64,000 nt of DNA, from contig NZ_LZNS01000001.1 of the NCBI RefSeq assembly GCF_001984575.1, positions 6,683,493 to 6,747,492 of the forward strand, given 5' to 3'. A program made the position numbers and the translations under genes. The notes under the pieces are model-generated. The model was not told where the DNA came from. It made no database searches and worked only from the letters and a program-made list of their open reading frames with translations. Of this stretch, positions 16,602 to 24,644 are shown piece after piece (the stretch's first letter is position 1; each line of letters opens with the position of its first letter). Source of the DNA: Streptomyces sp. MP131-18 (GTDB taxonomy: Bacteria; Actinomycetota; Actinomycetes; Streptomycetales; Streptomycetaceae).

Positions 16602-17870
16602 TCAGGCGGTTTCGCGGATGGCGCGGGCGAGGACGCGCAGTCCCTCGTCCAGCTCCTCCGGGGTGGTCGTCAGCGCGGGGAGCAGCTTGACGACCTCGCT
16701 CTCGGGGCCCGAGGTCTCCAGCAGCAGCCCCAGCTCGAAGGCGCGGCGGCACACGCGGGAGGCGCGGGCGCTCTCGTCGAACGTCATGCCCCACACCAGG
16801 CCGCGGCCGCGGTAGGAGGCCCCGGCGTGCGCGTGCTCCATGGCGATGGCGCGCAGCGACGCCTCGACCTGCTCGCCGCGGCTGAGGGTCTGCTTCTCCA
16901 TCTGGCCGTCGGTCCAGTACGTGTCGAGCGCCGCGGCGGCCGTCACGAACGCGGGGTTGTGGCCGCGGAACGTGCCGTTGTGCTCGCCCGGCTCCCAGAT
17001 GTCGAGTTCCGGCTTGAAGAGGGTCAGCGCCATCGGCAGCCCGTAGCCGCTGATCGACTTCGACACCGTGACGATGTCGGGAACGATCCCGGCCTCCTCG
17101 AAGGAGAAGAACGGGCCGGTGCGTCCGCAGCCCATCTGGATGTCGTCGACGATCAGCAGCATGTCGTGCCGCCGGCACAGGTCGGCCAGGCCGCGCAGCC
17201 ACTCCGGCCGGGCCACGTTGATGCCGCCCTCGCCCTGCACCGTCTCCACGATGGTGGCGGCCGGCTTGTTCAGGCCGGACCCGGTGTCCTCCAGCAGCCG
17301 CTCGAACCAGATGAAGTCCGGGGTCTGCCCGTCGAGGTAGTCGTCGAACGGCATCGGCGTGCCGTGCACCAGCGGGATGCCGGCGCCCGCGCGCTTGAAC
17401 GCGTTGCCCGTGACGGCGAGCGAGCCCAGGGACATGCCGTGGAAGGCGTTGGTGAACGAGACGATCGACTCGCGGCCCTTGACCTTGCGGGCCAGCTTCA
17501 GCGCGGCCTCCACCGCGTTGGTGCCGGTCGGGCCCGGGAACATGACCTTGTAGTCGAGGTCGCGGGGCCGCAGGATCACGTTCTGAAACGATTCGAGGAA
17601 GGCCCGTTTCGCCGTGGTGGACATGTCCAGGCCATGGGTGATGCCGTCGCGCTCCAGGTAGTCGAGCAGGGCGCGTTTGAGCACGGGGTTGTTGTGTCCG
17701 TAGTTGAGCGAGCCGGCACCGGAGAAGAAGTCCAGGTAGGTGTGCCCGTCCTCGTCGAAGAGGTAGCTGCCCTGGGCACGGTCGAAGACGGTGGGCCAGC
17801 CGCGGCAGTAGCTGCGGACCTCGGACTCCAGTGTGGTGAAGACGCTCAGGTCGGGCTGGGTGATGGTCAC
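16602..17870 (-). CDS. ectB: Diaminobutyrate-2-oxoglutarate transaminase
   Basis: A 422-aa class III PLP aminotransferase that makes L-2,4-diaminobutyrate from aspartate semialdehyde. Visible landmarks are GAGSLNYGHNNPVLK near the N terminus, GPTGTNAVEAALKLAR for cofactor phosphate binding, DDIQMGCGRTG with the PLP-binding Asp, and VTVSKSISGYG with the Schiff-base Lys at about residue 270. GTG 17870 has AGGAG 8 bp upstream. It follows ectA by 66 bp. Confidence 0.95.
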   Translation of the reverse strand: MTITQPDLSVFTTLESEVRSYCRGWPTVFDRAQGSYLFDEDGHTYLDFFSGAGSLNYGHNNPVLKRALLDYLERDGITHGLDMSTTAKRAFLESFQNVILRPRDLDYKVMFPGPTGTNAVEAALKLARKVKGRESIVSFTNAFHGMSLGSLAVTGNAFKRAGAGIPLVHGTPMPFDDYLDGQTPDFIWFERLLEDTGSGLNKPAATIVETVQGEGGINVARPEWLRGLADLCRRHDMLLIVDDIQMGCGRTGPFFSFEEAGIVPDIVTVSKSISGYGLPMALTLFKPELDIWEPGEHNGTFRGHNPAFVTAAAALDTYWTDGQMEKQTLSRGEQVEASLRAIAMEHAHAGASYRGRGLVWGMTFDESARASRVCRRAFELGLLLETSGPESEVVKLLPALTTTPEELDEGLRVLARAIRETA

Positions 17871-17936
17871 AACGGTCTCCTGATCTCAGGGGTTGATCAC
17901 GCGGGGAGTGGCGGAAGCGGTGTCGGTCGGGTCGGG

Positions 17937-18518
17937 TCAGCGGACGGCGGCCGCCGGCTCGGGTATCGGCCCGATCCGGTACAGCACTTCCGGCTGGTGG
18001 CCCCGTTCGGGGAACACCCCGGCGTCGAACAGCACCTCGCGTTCCACTGCGGCCCCGTGCCGCTCGGCGAAGGATGCGAAGAGCCGGTTGGAGGCGGTGT
18101 TGTCCGGTGTGACGGTCGTTTCGATCGTGTTCACCCCCAGCTCCCGGCCCGTCCTGAGGACGAGAGCGTCCAGCATCGCGGCAGCGAGACCGCGTCCGCG
18201 CTGACCGCCGTCGACGGCGACCTGCCACACCAGCAGGGTGCGCGGCGCCTGAGGGCGGGTGTACCCGGTGATGAAGCCGACCGGGGCGCCGGCGGCGTCC
18301 CTGACGACGATCGAGGTGCGCGCGTAGTCGCGACACCACAGGAGGTAGCTGTACGACGAGTTCAGGTCCAGGACCCTGGAGTCCCGGGCAAGACGCCACA
18401 GGGCGGCCCCGTCGTCCAGGCGCGGGGTGTCGAGCGTGAGCCCTTCACGTCCTGCGGGGAATTCACTGTCCATGAAATCGGGTCGGGCACGTGCATGGTC
18501 TGCTTGTGCGGGGGTCAT
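17937..18518 (-). CDS. ectA: L-2,4-diaminobutyrate acetyltransferase
   Basis: A 193-aa GNAT acetyltransferase, first gene of ectABCD. The family segment VLDLNSSYSYLLWCRDYA and the acetyl-CoA loop GGQRGRGLAAAMLDAL are plain, followed by TTVTPDNTASNRLFASFAERHG. No Shine-Dalgarno is seen before ATG 18518, and an AT-rich -10-like TAAATT lies 8 bp upstream, so the mRNA may be nearly leaderless. An internal ATG at 18473 would remove a poorly conserved N terminus. Transcription is probably controlled through the upstream GTnAC boxes. Confidence 0.94.
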   Translation of the reverse strand: MTPAQADHARARPDFMDSEFPAGREGLTLDTPRLDDGAALWRLARDSRVLDLNSSYSYLLWCRDYARTSIVVRDAAGAPVGFITGYTRPQAPRTLLVWQVAVDGGQRGRGLAAAMLDALVLRTGRELGVNTIETTVTPDNTASNRLFASFAERHGAAVEREVLFDAGVFPERGHQPEVLYRIGPIPEPAAAVR

Positions 18519-18640
18519 GCAGATTTAATTTACCCAGCAGGTCGGGAAATTGCATCGCCAGTCGGGCTTAACAGGGCGCGCCGGATGTGTTATCGCGCGC
18601 GCGTGGGCGGCCCTCTTTGTTCGGAGTGAAAAGTTACGTT

Positions 18641-18671
18641 CTGTCCGTTAGTTACCGGGCAAAACGGACAG
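18641..18671. promoter_or_regulatory. 9-bp inverted repeat upstream of ectA
   Basis: CTGTCCGTT and AACGGACAG are separated by 13 bp. The TGTCCGT half recurs at 18691. It may be a regulator site or an mRNA/DNA hairpin; no known consensus is claimed. Confidence 0.5.
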
Positions 18672-18684
18672 CTGTGTGGAGTCG

Positions 18685-18711
18685 GTCACATGTCCGTAAC
18701 GAAGAAGTGAC
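18685..18711. promoter_or_regulatory. GlnR-like triple GTnAC box array
   Basis: GTCAC, GTAAC and GTGAC follow one another with exactly 6 bp between boxes. This is the 11-bp periodicity of GlnR a/b-sites (gTnAc-n6-GaAAc). GlnR is reported to repress ectABCD in S. coelicolor. The array lies about 170 bp upstream of ectA. Confidence 0.6.
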
Positions 18712-18774
18712 GGTGTTGGCCCGATCCGGTGATGGGTCACGATCCCGTAGATGTCCCGTTTAGACCTCGATAAA

Positions 18775-18793
18775 GCGGGCAGAAGAGGCCCGC
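18775..18793 (-). terminator. Small hairpin downstream of sigma-factor operon
   Basis: GCGGGC and GCCCGC form a 6-bp stem with a 7-nt loop, 70 bp past the end of the membrane-protein gene. A weak candidate. Confidence 0.35.
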
Positions 18794-18864
18794 AAGGTCC
18801 GTCGGAATTACCCGGGAAACGCTCGTTGAATTCAAGTCGAAGAGCCAGAAGAGGCGTCGAAGAA

Positions 18865-19506
18865 TTATCCCGCGGAAGTGTCGAAGCCGCCACTCGCGGC
18901 AACCGGCCCCGAGGGCCCGGACCCCGTCACCCGGTACCGGTCGAGGCCCGCGCCGCGGGCCCCCAGATCGTGGTCGTACTGTGCGGCGAACACGTGCTCG
19001 CCCGGCGGCACTTCGGCCCCCGGCCGCAGCTTCCAGCGGAACACCAGATCACCGTCCTCGTTGGCCACCGACAGATCGAAGTCGTCGCCCGGCAGCGTCC
19101 GCCATCCCCCGGTGGGCCGCATCCCCGCCTCGGCCACCACCCGCACCTCGACGGCGAACGAGGTCAGCGGCTCCCTCGTCGCCACCGTGACGTTGCTCTG
19201 CGACCAGTAGGCGTGGCTGTCCGGGTCCACCGCGCCCGAGGAGGCGAGCCGCTCCGCCGCCGACGGCCGCGCCGGCCCCGTCGGCCGCCCGTCATCGCTG
19301 CCCGCCCAGCCGACGGCGAGCGTCGCGAGCGCCAGCGTGACCGCGAACCCCACCGCCGCGGCCGTCACCCGGAGCCTGGCCGCCCTCCGCCGGGGCCCGG
19401 CCCTCGCTGTCCCGTGCTCGACGCGCGCCAGCATCCGCGCCCGGTCGGGCCGGTGCGCGGCCGCTGCCGCGTGCAGCAACTCGCGTGCGTCCGGGCGGTC
19501 TCCCAT
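18865..19506 (-). CDS. Membrane-anchored partner of ECF sigma factor, anti-sigma candidate
   Basis: A 213-aa protein 28 bp downstream of the sigma gene, with a good GAGGAG site before ATG 19506. Residues 1-45 are cytoplasmic, Arg/Ala-rich and helical; one transmembrane segment follows (VTAAAVGFAVTLALATLAVG, about 47-66); the remaining 145 residues are extracytoplasmic and beta-rich. That topology suits an anti-sigma factor or its surface sensor, but the N terminus lacks a clear zinc-binding HxxxCxxC motif, so the assignment rests on context. Confidence 0.55.
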   Translation of the reverse strand: MGDRPDARELLHAAAAAHRPDRARMLARVEHGTARAGPRRRAARLRVTAAAVGFAVTLALATLAVGWAGSDDGRPTGPARPSAAERLASSGAVDPDSHAYWSQSNVTVATREPLTSFAVEVRVVAEAGMRPTGGWRTLPGDDFDLSVANEDGDLVFRWKLRPGAEVPPGEHVFAAQYDHDLGARGAGLDRYRVTGSGPSGPVAASGGFDTSAG

Positions 19507-19534
19507 GGCTCCTCTTCCGCGGTCCCCTCGCTGC

Positions 19535-20110
19535 TCACCAACTCCTGCGCTGCACCGGGCCCGTGCGCAGCGCGCGGAGGAACTCCCCGGTCCCGCCCTC
19601 GCCTTCGGGGGCCGCCGCCTCGACGAGCAGCCGTTGCAACTCGGCCATGCCCCGCGAGGTCTGACTCTTCACGGTACCCACCGAGATCCCCAGGGCGCGC
19701 GCGGTCTCCTGCTCGGAGAGGTCGAACGCGTGCCGCAGCACCACGCAGGCGCGCTTGCGGTAGGGCAGCCGGCCGAGCGCCGCCCGCACGTCGAGCACCG
19801 CGGGCACGTCGGGACCCTCCGCGGGCTCAACGCCCCTGGACCAGAACAGCGCGATGCGGCGGCGCTCCCGCACCCGGCTGCGGATACGGGATCTTGCGAG
19901 ATTCGCCACCACGCCGCGCGCGTACGCCAGCGGGTGATCGGCCGCGCGCACGCGGTCCCAGCGGTGCCAGATCGCGACCAGCGCGTCGGCCGCCAGGTCG
20001 TCCGCACCGTCGGCGCCCTCGGTGCCGCCCAGCAACAGGCGGGCCAGCCGGGACAGTTCCGCATGGTGCTGCTCGAAGAAGGCGTGGAACTCATCGCTGG
20101 GGCCGGACAC
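19535..20110 (-). CDS. ECF RNA polymerase sigma factor, SigE family
   Basis: A 191-aa sigma-70 family factor with region 2 at about residues 10-80 (ELSRLARLLLGG...LVAIWHRWDRVRAADHPLAYARGVVANLARSR) and region 4 at about 115-165 (LPYRKRACVVLRHAFDLSEQETARALGISVGTVKSQTSRGM). It resembles the sigma-E-like actinobacterial group. GTG 20110 has GGAGG 5 bp upstream. A perfect 20-bp palindrome lies at 20142-20161, upstream of the start, and could be an operator. Cotranscription with the membrane protein suggests a sigma/anti-sigma pair. Confidence 0.88.
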   Translation of the reverse strand: MSGPSDEFHAFFEQHHAELSRLARLLLGGTEGADGADDLAADALVAIWHRWDRVRAADHPLAYARGVVANLARSRIRSRVRERRRIALFWSRGVEPAEGPDVPAVLDVRAALGRLPYRKRACVVLRHAFDLSEQETARALGISVGTVKSQTSRGMAELQRLLVEAAAPEGEGGTGEFLRALRTGPVQRRSW

Positions 20111-20141
20111 GCCAACCTCCCTCGGTCAACGGCTCCTGAAT

Positions 20142-20161
20142 CCGTCGAAGTTGTTCGACGG
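20142..20161. promoter_or_regulatory. Perfect palindrome in sigma/amidohydrolase intergenic region
   Basis: CCGTCGAA and TTCGACGG flank gttg, with no mismatch. It lies 32 bp from the sigma start and about 70 bp from the amidohydrolase start, so it could act on either gene. Confidence 0.55.
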
Positions 20162-20229
20162 GACGTGCAGCGTTCGTCTCTCCGTCCAGCCCCCGGCGAG
20201 CGTAGCAGTCAATGCGTAAGCTGCCGAGC

Positions 20230-21354
20230 ATGAGTGAACGACCCGTTCTCCCGCCCGTACTGCACATCAGGGGCCGGGTGCTGGTCGGCCCCGGGCCCGA
20301 CGGCGGACCCGACCTCGACGTGCGGGACGAACTGTGGGTCGTCGGCGGCCGGATCACCTACGAACGCCCGCGCGGCGCCCGCGAAACCGTCCGCCTCACC
20401 GGCTGGGTGCTGCCAGGACTCGTCGACGCCCACTGCCACGTCGGGCTCGACGCCCACGGCGCCGTCGACCGGGCCGCCGCCGAAAAGCAGGCCCTGGCCG
20501 ACCGGGCCGCGGGCGCCCTGCTGCTGCGCGACGCCGGATCGCCGGCCGACACCCGGTGGATCGACGCCCGCACCGACCTGCCGCACCTCATCCGCGCCGG
20601 CCGCCACATCGCCCGCACCCGGCGCTACATCCGCAACTACGCGCAGGAGGTGGAGCCCGCGGACCTCGTCGCCGCCGTCCGGCACCAGGCCGCCCGCGGC
20701 GACGGCTGGGTCAAGCTCGTCGGCGACTGGATCGACCGCGAACGCGGCGACCTGGCGCCCTGCTGGCCCGCCGGCGCCCTGCGCGCCGCGATCGCCGCCG
20801 CGCACGAGGCGGGCGCCCGGGTCACCGCCCACTGCTTCGCCGAGGACTCGCTGCCCGACCTGGTGGCGGCCGGTATCGACTGCGTCGAGCACGCCACCGG
20901 GCTGACCGAGGAGACCATCCCGCTGTTCGCCGCGCACGGCGTCGCCATCGTGCCGACCCTGGTGAACATCGCCACCTTCCCCGGCCTCGCCGACGGCGGC
21001 GAGGCCAAGTACCCGCGCTGGTCGGCCCACATGCGCCGGCTCCACGCCCGCAGGTACGACACCGTGCGCGCCGCCCACGACGCCGGTCTCGACGTCTTCA
21101 CGGGCACCGACGCGGGCGGCGCGCTGCCGCACGGACTCATCGCCCGGGAGGTCGCCGAGCTGCGCACCGCCGGCATCCCCGTCCACGACGCCCTCGGCGC
21201 CGCGACCTGGCGGGCCCGCGACTGGCTGGGCAAGTCCGGCCTGACCGAGGGCGCACCGGCCGACCTCGTCGTGTACGCGGACGACCCGCGGCAGGACCTC
21301 GGCATCCTGGCCGATCCCCAACGCGTAGTGCTGCGGGGGCAGATCGTCGCCTGA
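20230..21354 (+). CDS. Metal-dependent amidohydrolase family protein
   Basis: A 374-aa amidohydrolase-superfamily protein related to imidazolonepropionase and Xaa-Pro dipeptidase-like enzymes. VLPGLVDAHCHVGLD gives the HxH metal site, WVKLVGDW a possible bridging-Lys region, VTAHCFAED and CVEHATG the further His ligands, and GTDAGG the catalytic Asp. It ends in the usual ADLVVYADDPRQDLG beta-barrel return. The substrate is unknown. ATG 20230 is chosen over ATG 20212 on family start position; neither has a strong Shine-Dalgarno site. It is divergent from the sigma-factor operon. Confidence 0.85.
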   Translation: MSERPVLPPVLHIRGRVLVGPGPDGGPDLDVRDELWVVGGRITYERPRGARETVRLTGWVLPGLVDAHCHVGLDAHGAVDRAAAEKQALADRAAGALLLRDAGSPADTRWIDARTDLPHLIRAGRHIARTRRYIRNYAQEVEPADLVAAVRHQAARGDGWVKLVGDWIDRERGDLAPCWPAGALRAAIAAAHEAGARVTAHCFAEDSLPDLVAAGIDCVEHATGLTEETIPLFAAHGVAIVPTLVNIATFPGLADGGEAKYPRWSAHMRRLHARRYDTVRAAHDAGLDVFTGTDAGGALPHGLIAREVAELRTAGIPVHDALGAATWRARDWLGKSGLTEGAPADLVVYADDPRQDLGILADPQRVVLRGQIVA

Positions 21355-21459
21355 GTTACCCCGTTCGGGTGAAGCGGCCCCGGATCGGGGGCGATTCGGC
21401 ACATGGGATCGAAGGATGGCGGGCGTCCCAGCAACACCTTCCCGTGGGAGTTCCCTGCC

Positions 21460-22350
21460 GTGAACCGATCCGCCTGCCGCCGCTCAGCCGCCGCGCTGCT
21501 CGCCGCCGCCGCCCTGACGACCCCCACCGCCACGGCCCACGCCGACGACGGCCGGAGCGAGGGCACCGCGAACGCCGCCGTACTGCGCGCCGGCCTCGAC
21601 GTCTCCCTCCTCGACGGCGAGGTCCGCGTCCCGCTGGCGGCGGCACTCAACGAGGTCAGCGCGCCGGAAGGCGGCGGCAGCGCCGACGACACGGTGCTGA
21701 CCGCGTCGCTCGAAGGCGTCGACGGCGGGCAGCCGTTCGAGCTGCTGCGTGCCGACGTCGCCTCGGCCACCGCCACGACCGGCGCCGACGGCGCTTTCGC
21801 CGAAACCTCCCTGACCGGCGCCCGCGTTCACGTCCCCGGGCTGCCCCTGCTGTCCGTGATCGAGCTGGAGGCCGTCTCCGCGCGCGCCGCCTGCCCCGTG
21901 GGGGAGGAGCCCGCGGCCGAGACGGAGATGCCGGCCACGGCCACCGTGCTCGGCCGCGAGGCGGCCCTCACCGCCGAGGGCACCACCAACGTGTCGGTGC
22001 CGGGCGTCGGCGACGTCGGCCTCGGCCTGTCCACCCGCGAGACGGGCGAGGGCACCGCCGCGGCGAGCGCCCTGGACCTGACCGTTCATGTCAACCCGCT
22101 GGACCTCAACGTCGCGGAGGTGACCGGCACGGTCACGCTCGCCGAGGTGAGCTGCGCGGCCCCGGCCGCCGAGGAGGGGCCGCGCGCGCAGACCGTCACG
22201 GAGGAGCAGCCCGCGGACGCGGACCTGGCGGAGACCGGCGGCAGTTCCTCGACGCCCTACGTCGTCGGCGGCGCGGCCGGCCTGCTCGTCGCGGGCGCGG
22301 CCACCGTGCTGGTCGCCCGCCGCCGGCGGGCCGCCGCCGACCGGGGCTGA
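21460..22350 (+). CDS. LAETG-anchored surface protein, SCO1860-like
   Basis: A 296-aa secreted protein. It starts with an N-terminal signal peptide (basic CRRS, Ala/Leu core, TAHADD cleavage region) from GTG 21460 and ends in a sortase signal: LAETG, a hydrophobic span, then RRRRAAADRG. The LAETG form suits the class E sortases of Streptomyces. The mature part has two cysteines and alternating Thr/Val-rich strands and matches the SCO1860-type family I recall from this chromosomal neighbourhood. Its function is unknown. A 16-bp perfect hairpin follows the stop. Confidence 0.85.
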   Translation: MNRSACRRSAAALLAAAALTTPTATAHADDGRSEGTANAAVLRAGLDVSLLDGEVRVPLAAALNEVSAPEGGGSADDTVLTASLEGVDGGQPFELLRADVASATATTGADGAFAETSLTGARVHVPGLPLLSVIELEAVSARAACPVGEEPAAETEMPATATVLGREAALTAEGTTNVSVPGVGDVGLGLSTRETGEGTAAASALDLTVHVNPLDLNVAEVTGTVTLAEVSCAAPAAEEGPRAQTVTEEQPADADLAETGGSSSTPYVVGGAAGLLVAGAATVLVARRRRAAADRG

Positions 22351-22352
22351 GA

Positions 22353-22388
22353 GGCGCCGGGGCCCGCGGACTCGCGGGCCCCGGCGCC
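22353..22388. terminator. Bidirectional 16-bp perfect hairpin
   Basis: GGCGCCGGGGCCCGCG and its exact complement flank gact, between the convergent LAETG gene and the small membrane-protein gene. No T-tract. Confidence 0.8.
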
Positions 22389-22392
22389 CGGT

Positions 22393-22584
22393 TCAGGTGG
22401 CGACGATCCAGATGCCGTAGCCGACGGCCGCCGCGCACAGCGAGAAGCAGAGGTAGCCGGCCGGGCGGGCCGAGGACCGGGCCGATCCGGCGCGGATGCC
22501 GAGGGAGAAGAGGCCGACCACCGCCACCGTCAGCAGCACGGAGACGAGGATGACCTGGCCGAGTACGGCCCACTCGATGTTCAT
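22393..22584 (-). CDS. Small membrane protein downstream of Pit transporter
   Basis: A 63-aa protein with two hydrophobic segments (about residues 7-29 and 42-61) separated by the short basic loop RAGSARSSARPAG. It begins at ATG 22584, 23 bp after the pit stop, and so is probably cotranscribed. I do not recognise a named family. Conservation of this pairing elsewhere in Streptomyces would support a transporter accessory role, which is only inferred. Confidence 0.75.
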   Translation of the reverse strand: MNIEWAVLGQVILVSVLLTVAVVGLFSLGIRAGSARSSARPAGYLCFSLCAAAVGYGIWIVAT

Positions 22585-22607
22585 GGCGTTCCCGGGGACT
22601 TGGTCGG

Positions 22608-23834
22608 TCAGGAGACGGATGACGCGGAAGGGGGCGCCGGCTCCGGCGCTGTCCGCTGCTCGGGCACGGACATCCCCGCGGGCCCGTCGGAGGGGTCGTT
22701 CGCCTTTTCCGCCACCGAGTCGTTCACCTGCACGTCGTCGTTCACATTGGAGTGATCGACGGGACGGCGGCGGGACAGCGACCAGATGGCGGCGCTGCTC
22801 CCGAGCAGCAGCAGGGCGACGACGGCCACGCCCCAGTCGCCACGGTCGGCGATGAGCGCACCGGCGGCGCCGATCAGCCCGGCGGCGGGCAGGGTCAGCC
22901 CCCAGGCCACGACCATGCGGGTGGCGGTCGACCAGCGCACGACGCCGCCGGCGCGGCCGAGGCCGCAGCCCAGCACGGCGCCGGAGCACACCTGCGTCGT
23001 GGACAGGGCGAAGCCCATGTGGGACGAGGCGAGGATCGTGGTCGCGGCGCTGGTCTGCGCGGCGAAGCCCTGCGGCGGCCGGATGTCGGTCAGGCCCTTG
23101 CCCATCGTGCGGATGATGCGCCAGCCGCCGAGGTAGGTGCCGAGCGCGATGGCCGCGCCCGCCGAGGCGATGACCCACATCGGCGGGTCGGCGCCGGGCG
23201 CCAGCGCCCCGCCGGCGATCAGCGCGAGCGTCATCACGCCCATCGTCTTCTGCGCGTCGTTGGTGCCGTGTGCGAGTGACACGAGCGCGGCCGAGGCGAT
23301 CTGGCCCACCCGGTAGCCCTTGGCCGCGTGCCGCTCCTCCACGCCCCGCGTGACCCGGTACGTCAGCCGGGTGGCGAGCAGCGCGGCCGTCCCGGCCACC
23401 AGCGGGGCGGCCACGGCCGGGATGAGCACCTTGGTGACGACCGCGTCGCCGTTCACCGCGCCGGTGCCCACGGAGGCGAGGGTCGCGCCGATCAGCCCGC
23501 CGAACAGCGCGTGCGAGGAGCTGGAGGGCAGTCCGGCGAGCCAGGTCAGCAGGTTCCAGATGATGGCGCCGACCAGACCGGCGAAGATCACTTCCGGCTT
23601 GACGCCCGCCTCCTCGTCGATGATCCCGCCGGAGATCGTGCGTGCGACCTCCACCGACAGGAACGCGCCGAGCAGATTGAGCACCGCCGACATGGCGACC
23701 GCGGCCCTCGGCTTCATTGCGCCGGTGGAGATGGTGGTGGCCATGGCGTTGGCCGTGTCGTGGAAGCCGTTGGTGAAGTCGAACGCCAGGGCCGTGATGA
23801 TCACGATCGCGAGGAGCAGCGTTATGTGTTCCAT
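22608..23834 (-). CDS. pit: Low-affinity inorganic phosphate transporter, Pit family
   Basis: A 408-aa PiT/PHO-4 family permease with the two signature repeats DFTNGFHDTANAMAT (N-terminal) and LAHGTNDAQKTMG (central), many hydrophobic spans, and an acidic Pro/Glu-rich tail that replaces a long cytoplasmic loop. It imports phosphate with a cation. ATG 23834 is chosen over an upstream start because EHITLLLAIVIITALAF begins the first span. It corresponds by context to S. coelicolor SCO1845 (pitH2). A PHO box 46-74 bp upstream indicates PhoP control under phosphate limitation. Confidence 0.92.
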   Translation of the reverse strand: MEHITLLLAIVIITALAFDFTNGFHDTANAMATTISTGAMKPRAAVAMSAVLNLLGAFLSVEVARTISGGIIDEEAGVKPEVIFAGLVGAIIWNLLTWLAGLPSSSSHALFGGLIGATLASVGTGAVNGDAVVTKVLIPAVAAPLVAGTAALLATRLTYRVTRGVEERHAAKGYRVGQIASAALVSLAHGTNDAQKTMGVMTLALIAGGALAPGADPPMWVIASAGAAIALGTYLGGWRIIRTMGKGLTDIRPPQGFAAQTSAATTILASSHMGFALSTTQVCSGAVLGCGLGRAGGVVRWSTATRMVVAWGLTLPAAGLIGAAGALIADRGDWGVAVVALLLLGSSAAIWSLSRRRPVDHSNVNDDVQVNDSVAEKANDPSDGPAGMSVPEQRTAPEPAPPSASSVS

Positions 23835-23879
23835 GTACCGGACAATCGCTCGACGGGTGGGAGGCAAACGACGTTAACG

Positions 23880-23908
23880 TAGGGTTAATAGGTGAACATG
23901 AGATGAAC
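23880..23908 (-). promoter_or_regulatory. PHO box (PhoP direct repeats) for pit
   Basis: On the minus strand GTTCATC-TCAT and GTTCACC-TATT are consecutive 11-nt units, followed by a degenerate AACCCTA unit. They match the Streptomyces PhoP consensus GTTCACC with 11-nt spacing. The box overlaps the Shine-Dalgarno sequence and start codon of the divergent aldolase gene. Confidence 0.75.
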
Positions 23909-24565
23909 TGGTGGCGGCGGGATTCCGACGAGCGGCACGAGGCATGGCAAGAACTTCTGGCGCGGGCGCGACAGACGGTCACCGACGGGCTGGTCGTGGG
24001 CACATCGGGCAATTTGTCCGTGCGGGTTGGGGACGCCGTACTGGTGACCCCCTCCGGCGTGCCCTACGACCGGCTGCGCGCCCGTGACCTGCTGGCGGTC
24101 GATCTGGCGGGGCGGCGCATCGCGGGATCGCTGACCCCCACCAGCGAACTGCCGATGCACCTGGCCGTCTATCGCACCACGCAGGCGCGGGCCGTGGTGC
24201 ACACGCACGCGGTGCACGCCACCGCGGTGTCCACGCTCGTGGACGAACTGCCCGCGGTCCACTACATGACCGCCGCGCTCGGCGGCCCCGTGCGGGTGGC
24301 GCCCTACGCCACGTACGGCAGCGACGAGCTGGCCGCGCACATGCTCACCGCCCTGCGCGACCGCAGCGGCTGCCTGCTGCGCAACCACGGCACCGTCGTG
24401 CACGGCAGCAGCCTGCGGCAGGCGTACGACAACACCGCGCAGCTGGAGTGGATGTGCCGGGTCTGGCTGGCCGCCGCGTCCGTCCCCGGCCACACCCCCG
24501 CGCTGCTGTCCCCCGAGGAACTGGCGCGCGTCGCCGAGCGGTTCCGCGGCTACGGCCAGCGCTGA
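23903..24565 (+). CDS. Class II aldolase/adducin family protein, FucA-like
   Basis: A 220-aa zinc-dependent aldolase of the fuculose-phosphate type. Motifs are GTSGNLSVR near residue 33, ELPMHLAVYRTT with the acid/base Glu, VVHTHAVHATA with zinc His ligands, and LRNHGTVVHG with the third His. The substrate could be L-fuculose-1-phosphate, a ribulose-phosphate or methylthioribulose-phosphate; sequence alone does not decide. ATG 23903 has AGGTGA at good spacing, and that Shine-Dalgarno is part of the PHO box of the divergent pit gene, so PhoP binding could also affect this gene. Confidence 0.88.
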   Translation: MNWWRRDSDERHEAWQELLARARQTVTDGLVVGTSGNLSVRVGDAVLVTPSGVPYDRLRARDLLAVDLAGRRIAGSLTPTSELPMHLAVYRTTQARAVVHTHAVHATAVSTLVDELPAVHYMTAALGGPVRVAPYATYGSDELAAHMLTALRDRSGCLLRNHGTVVHGSSLRQAYDNTAQLEWMCRVWLAAASVPGHTPALLSPEELARVAERFRGYGQR

Positions 24566-24644
24566 CGCGCCCGGCCCGCCGCGCCGCGCCACCGCCCGGC
24601 CCGCCGGGTGGCAGGCGCGGCGCCCCGGCCGCATGCTGGGAAGC

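Larger units (their letters stand above)
18519..18864 (-). promoter_or_regulatory. ectABCD upstream regulatory region
   Basis: A 346-bp non-coding stretch, unusually AT-rich for this window. It holds an AT-rich -10-like element next to ectA, a 9-bp inverted repeat at 18641-18671, a triple GTnAC array at 18685-18711, repeated TGTCC half-sites, and a small hairpin at 18775-18793 that may end the upstream sigma-factor transcript. No ORF looks real here. Confidence 0.6.
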
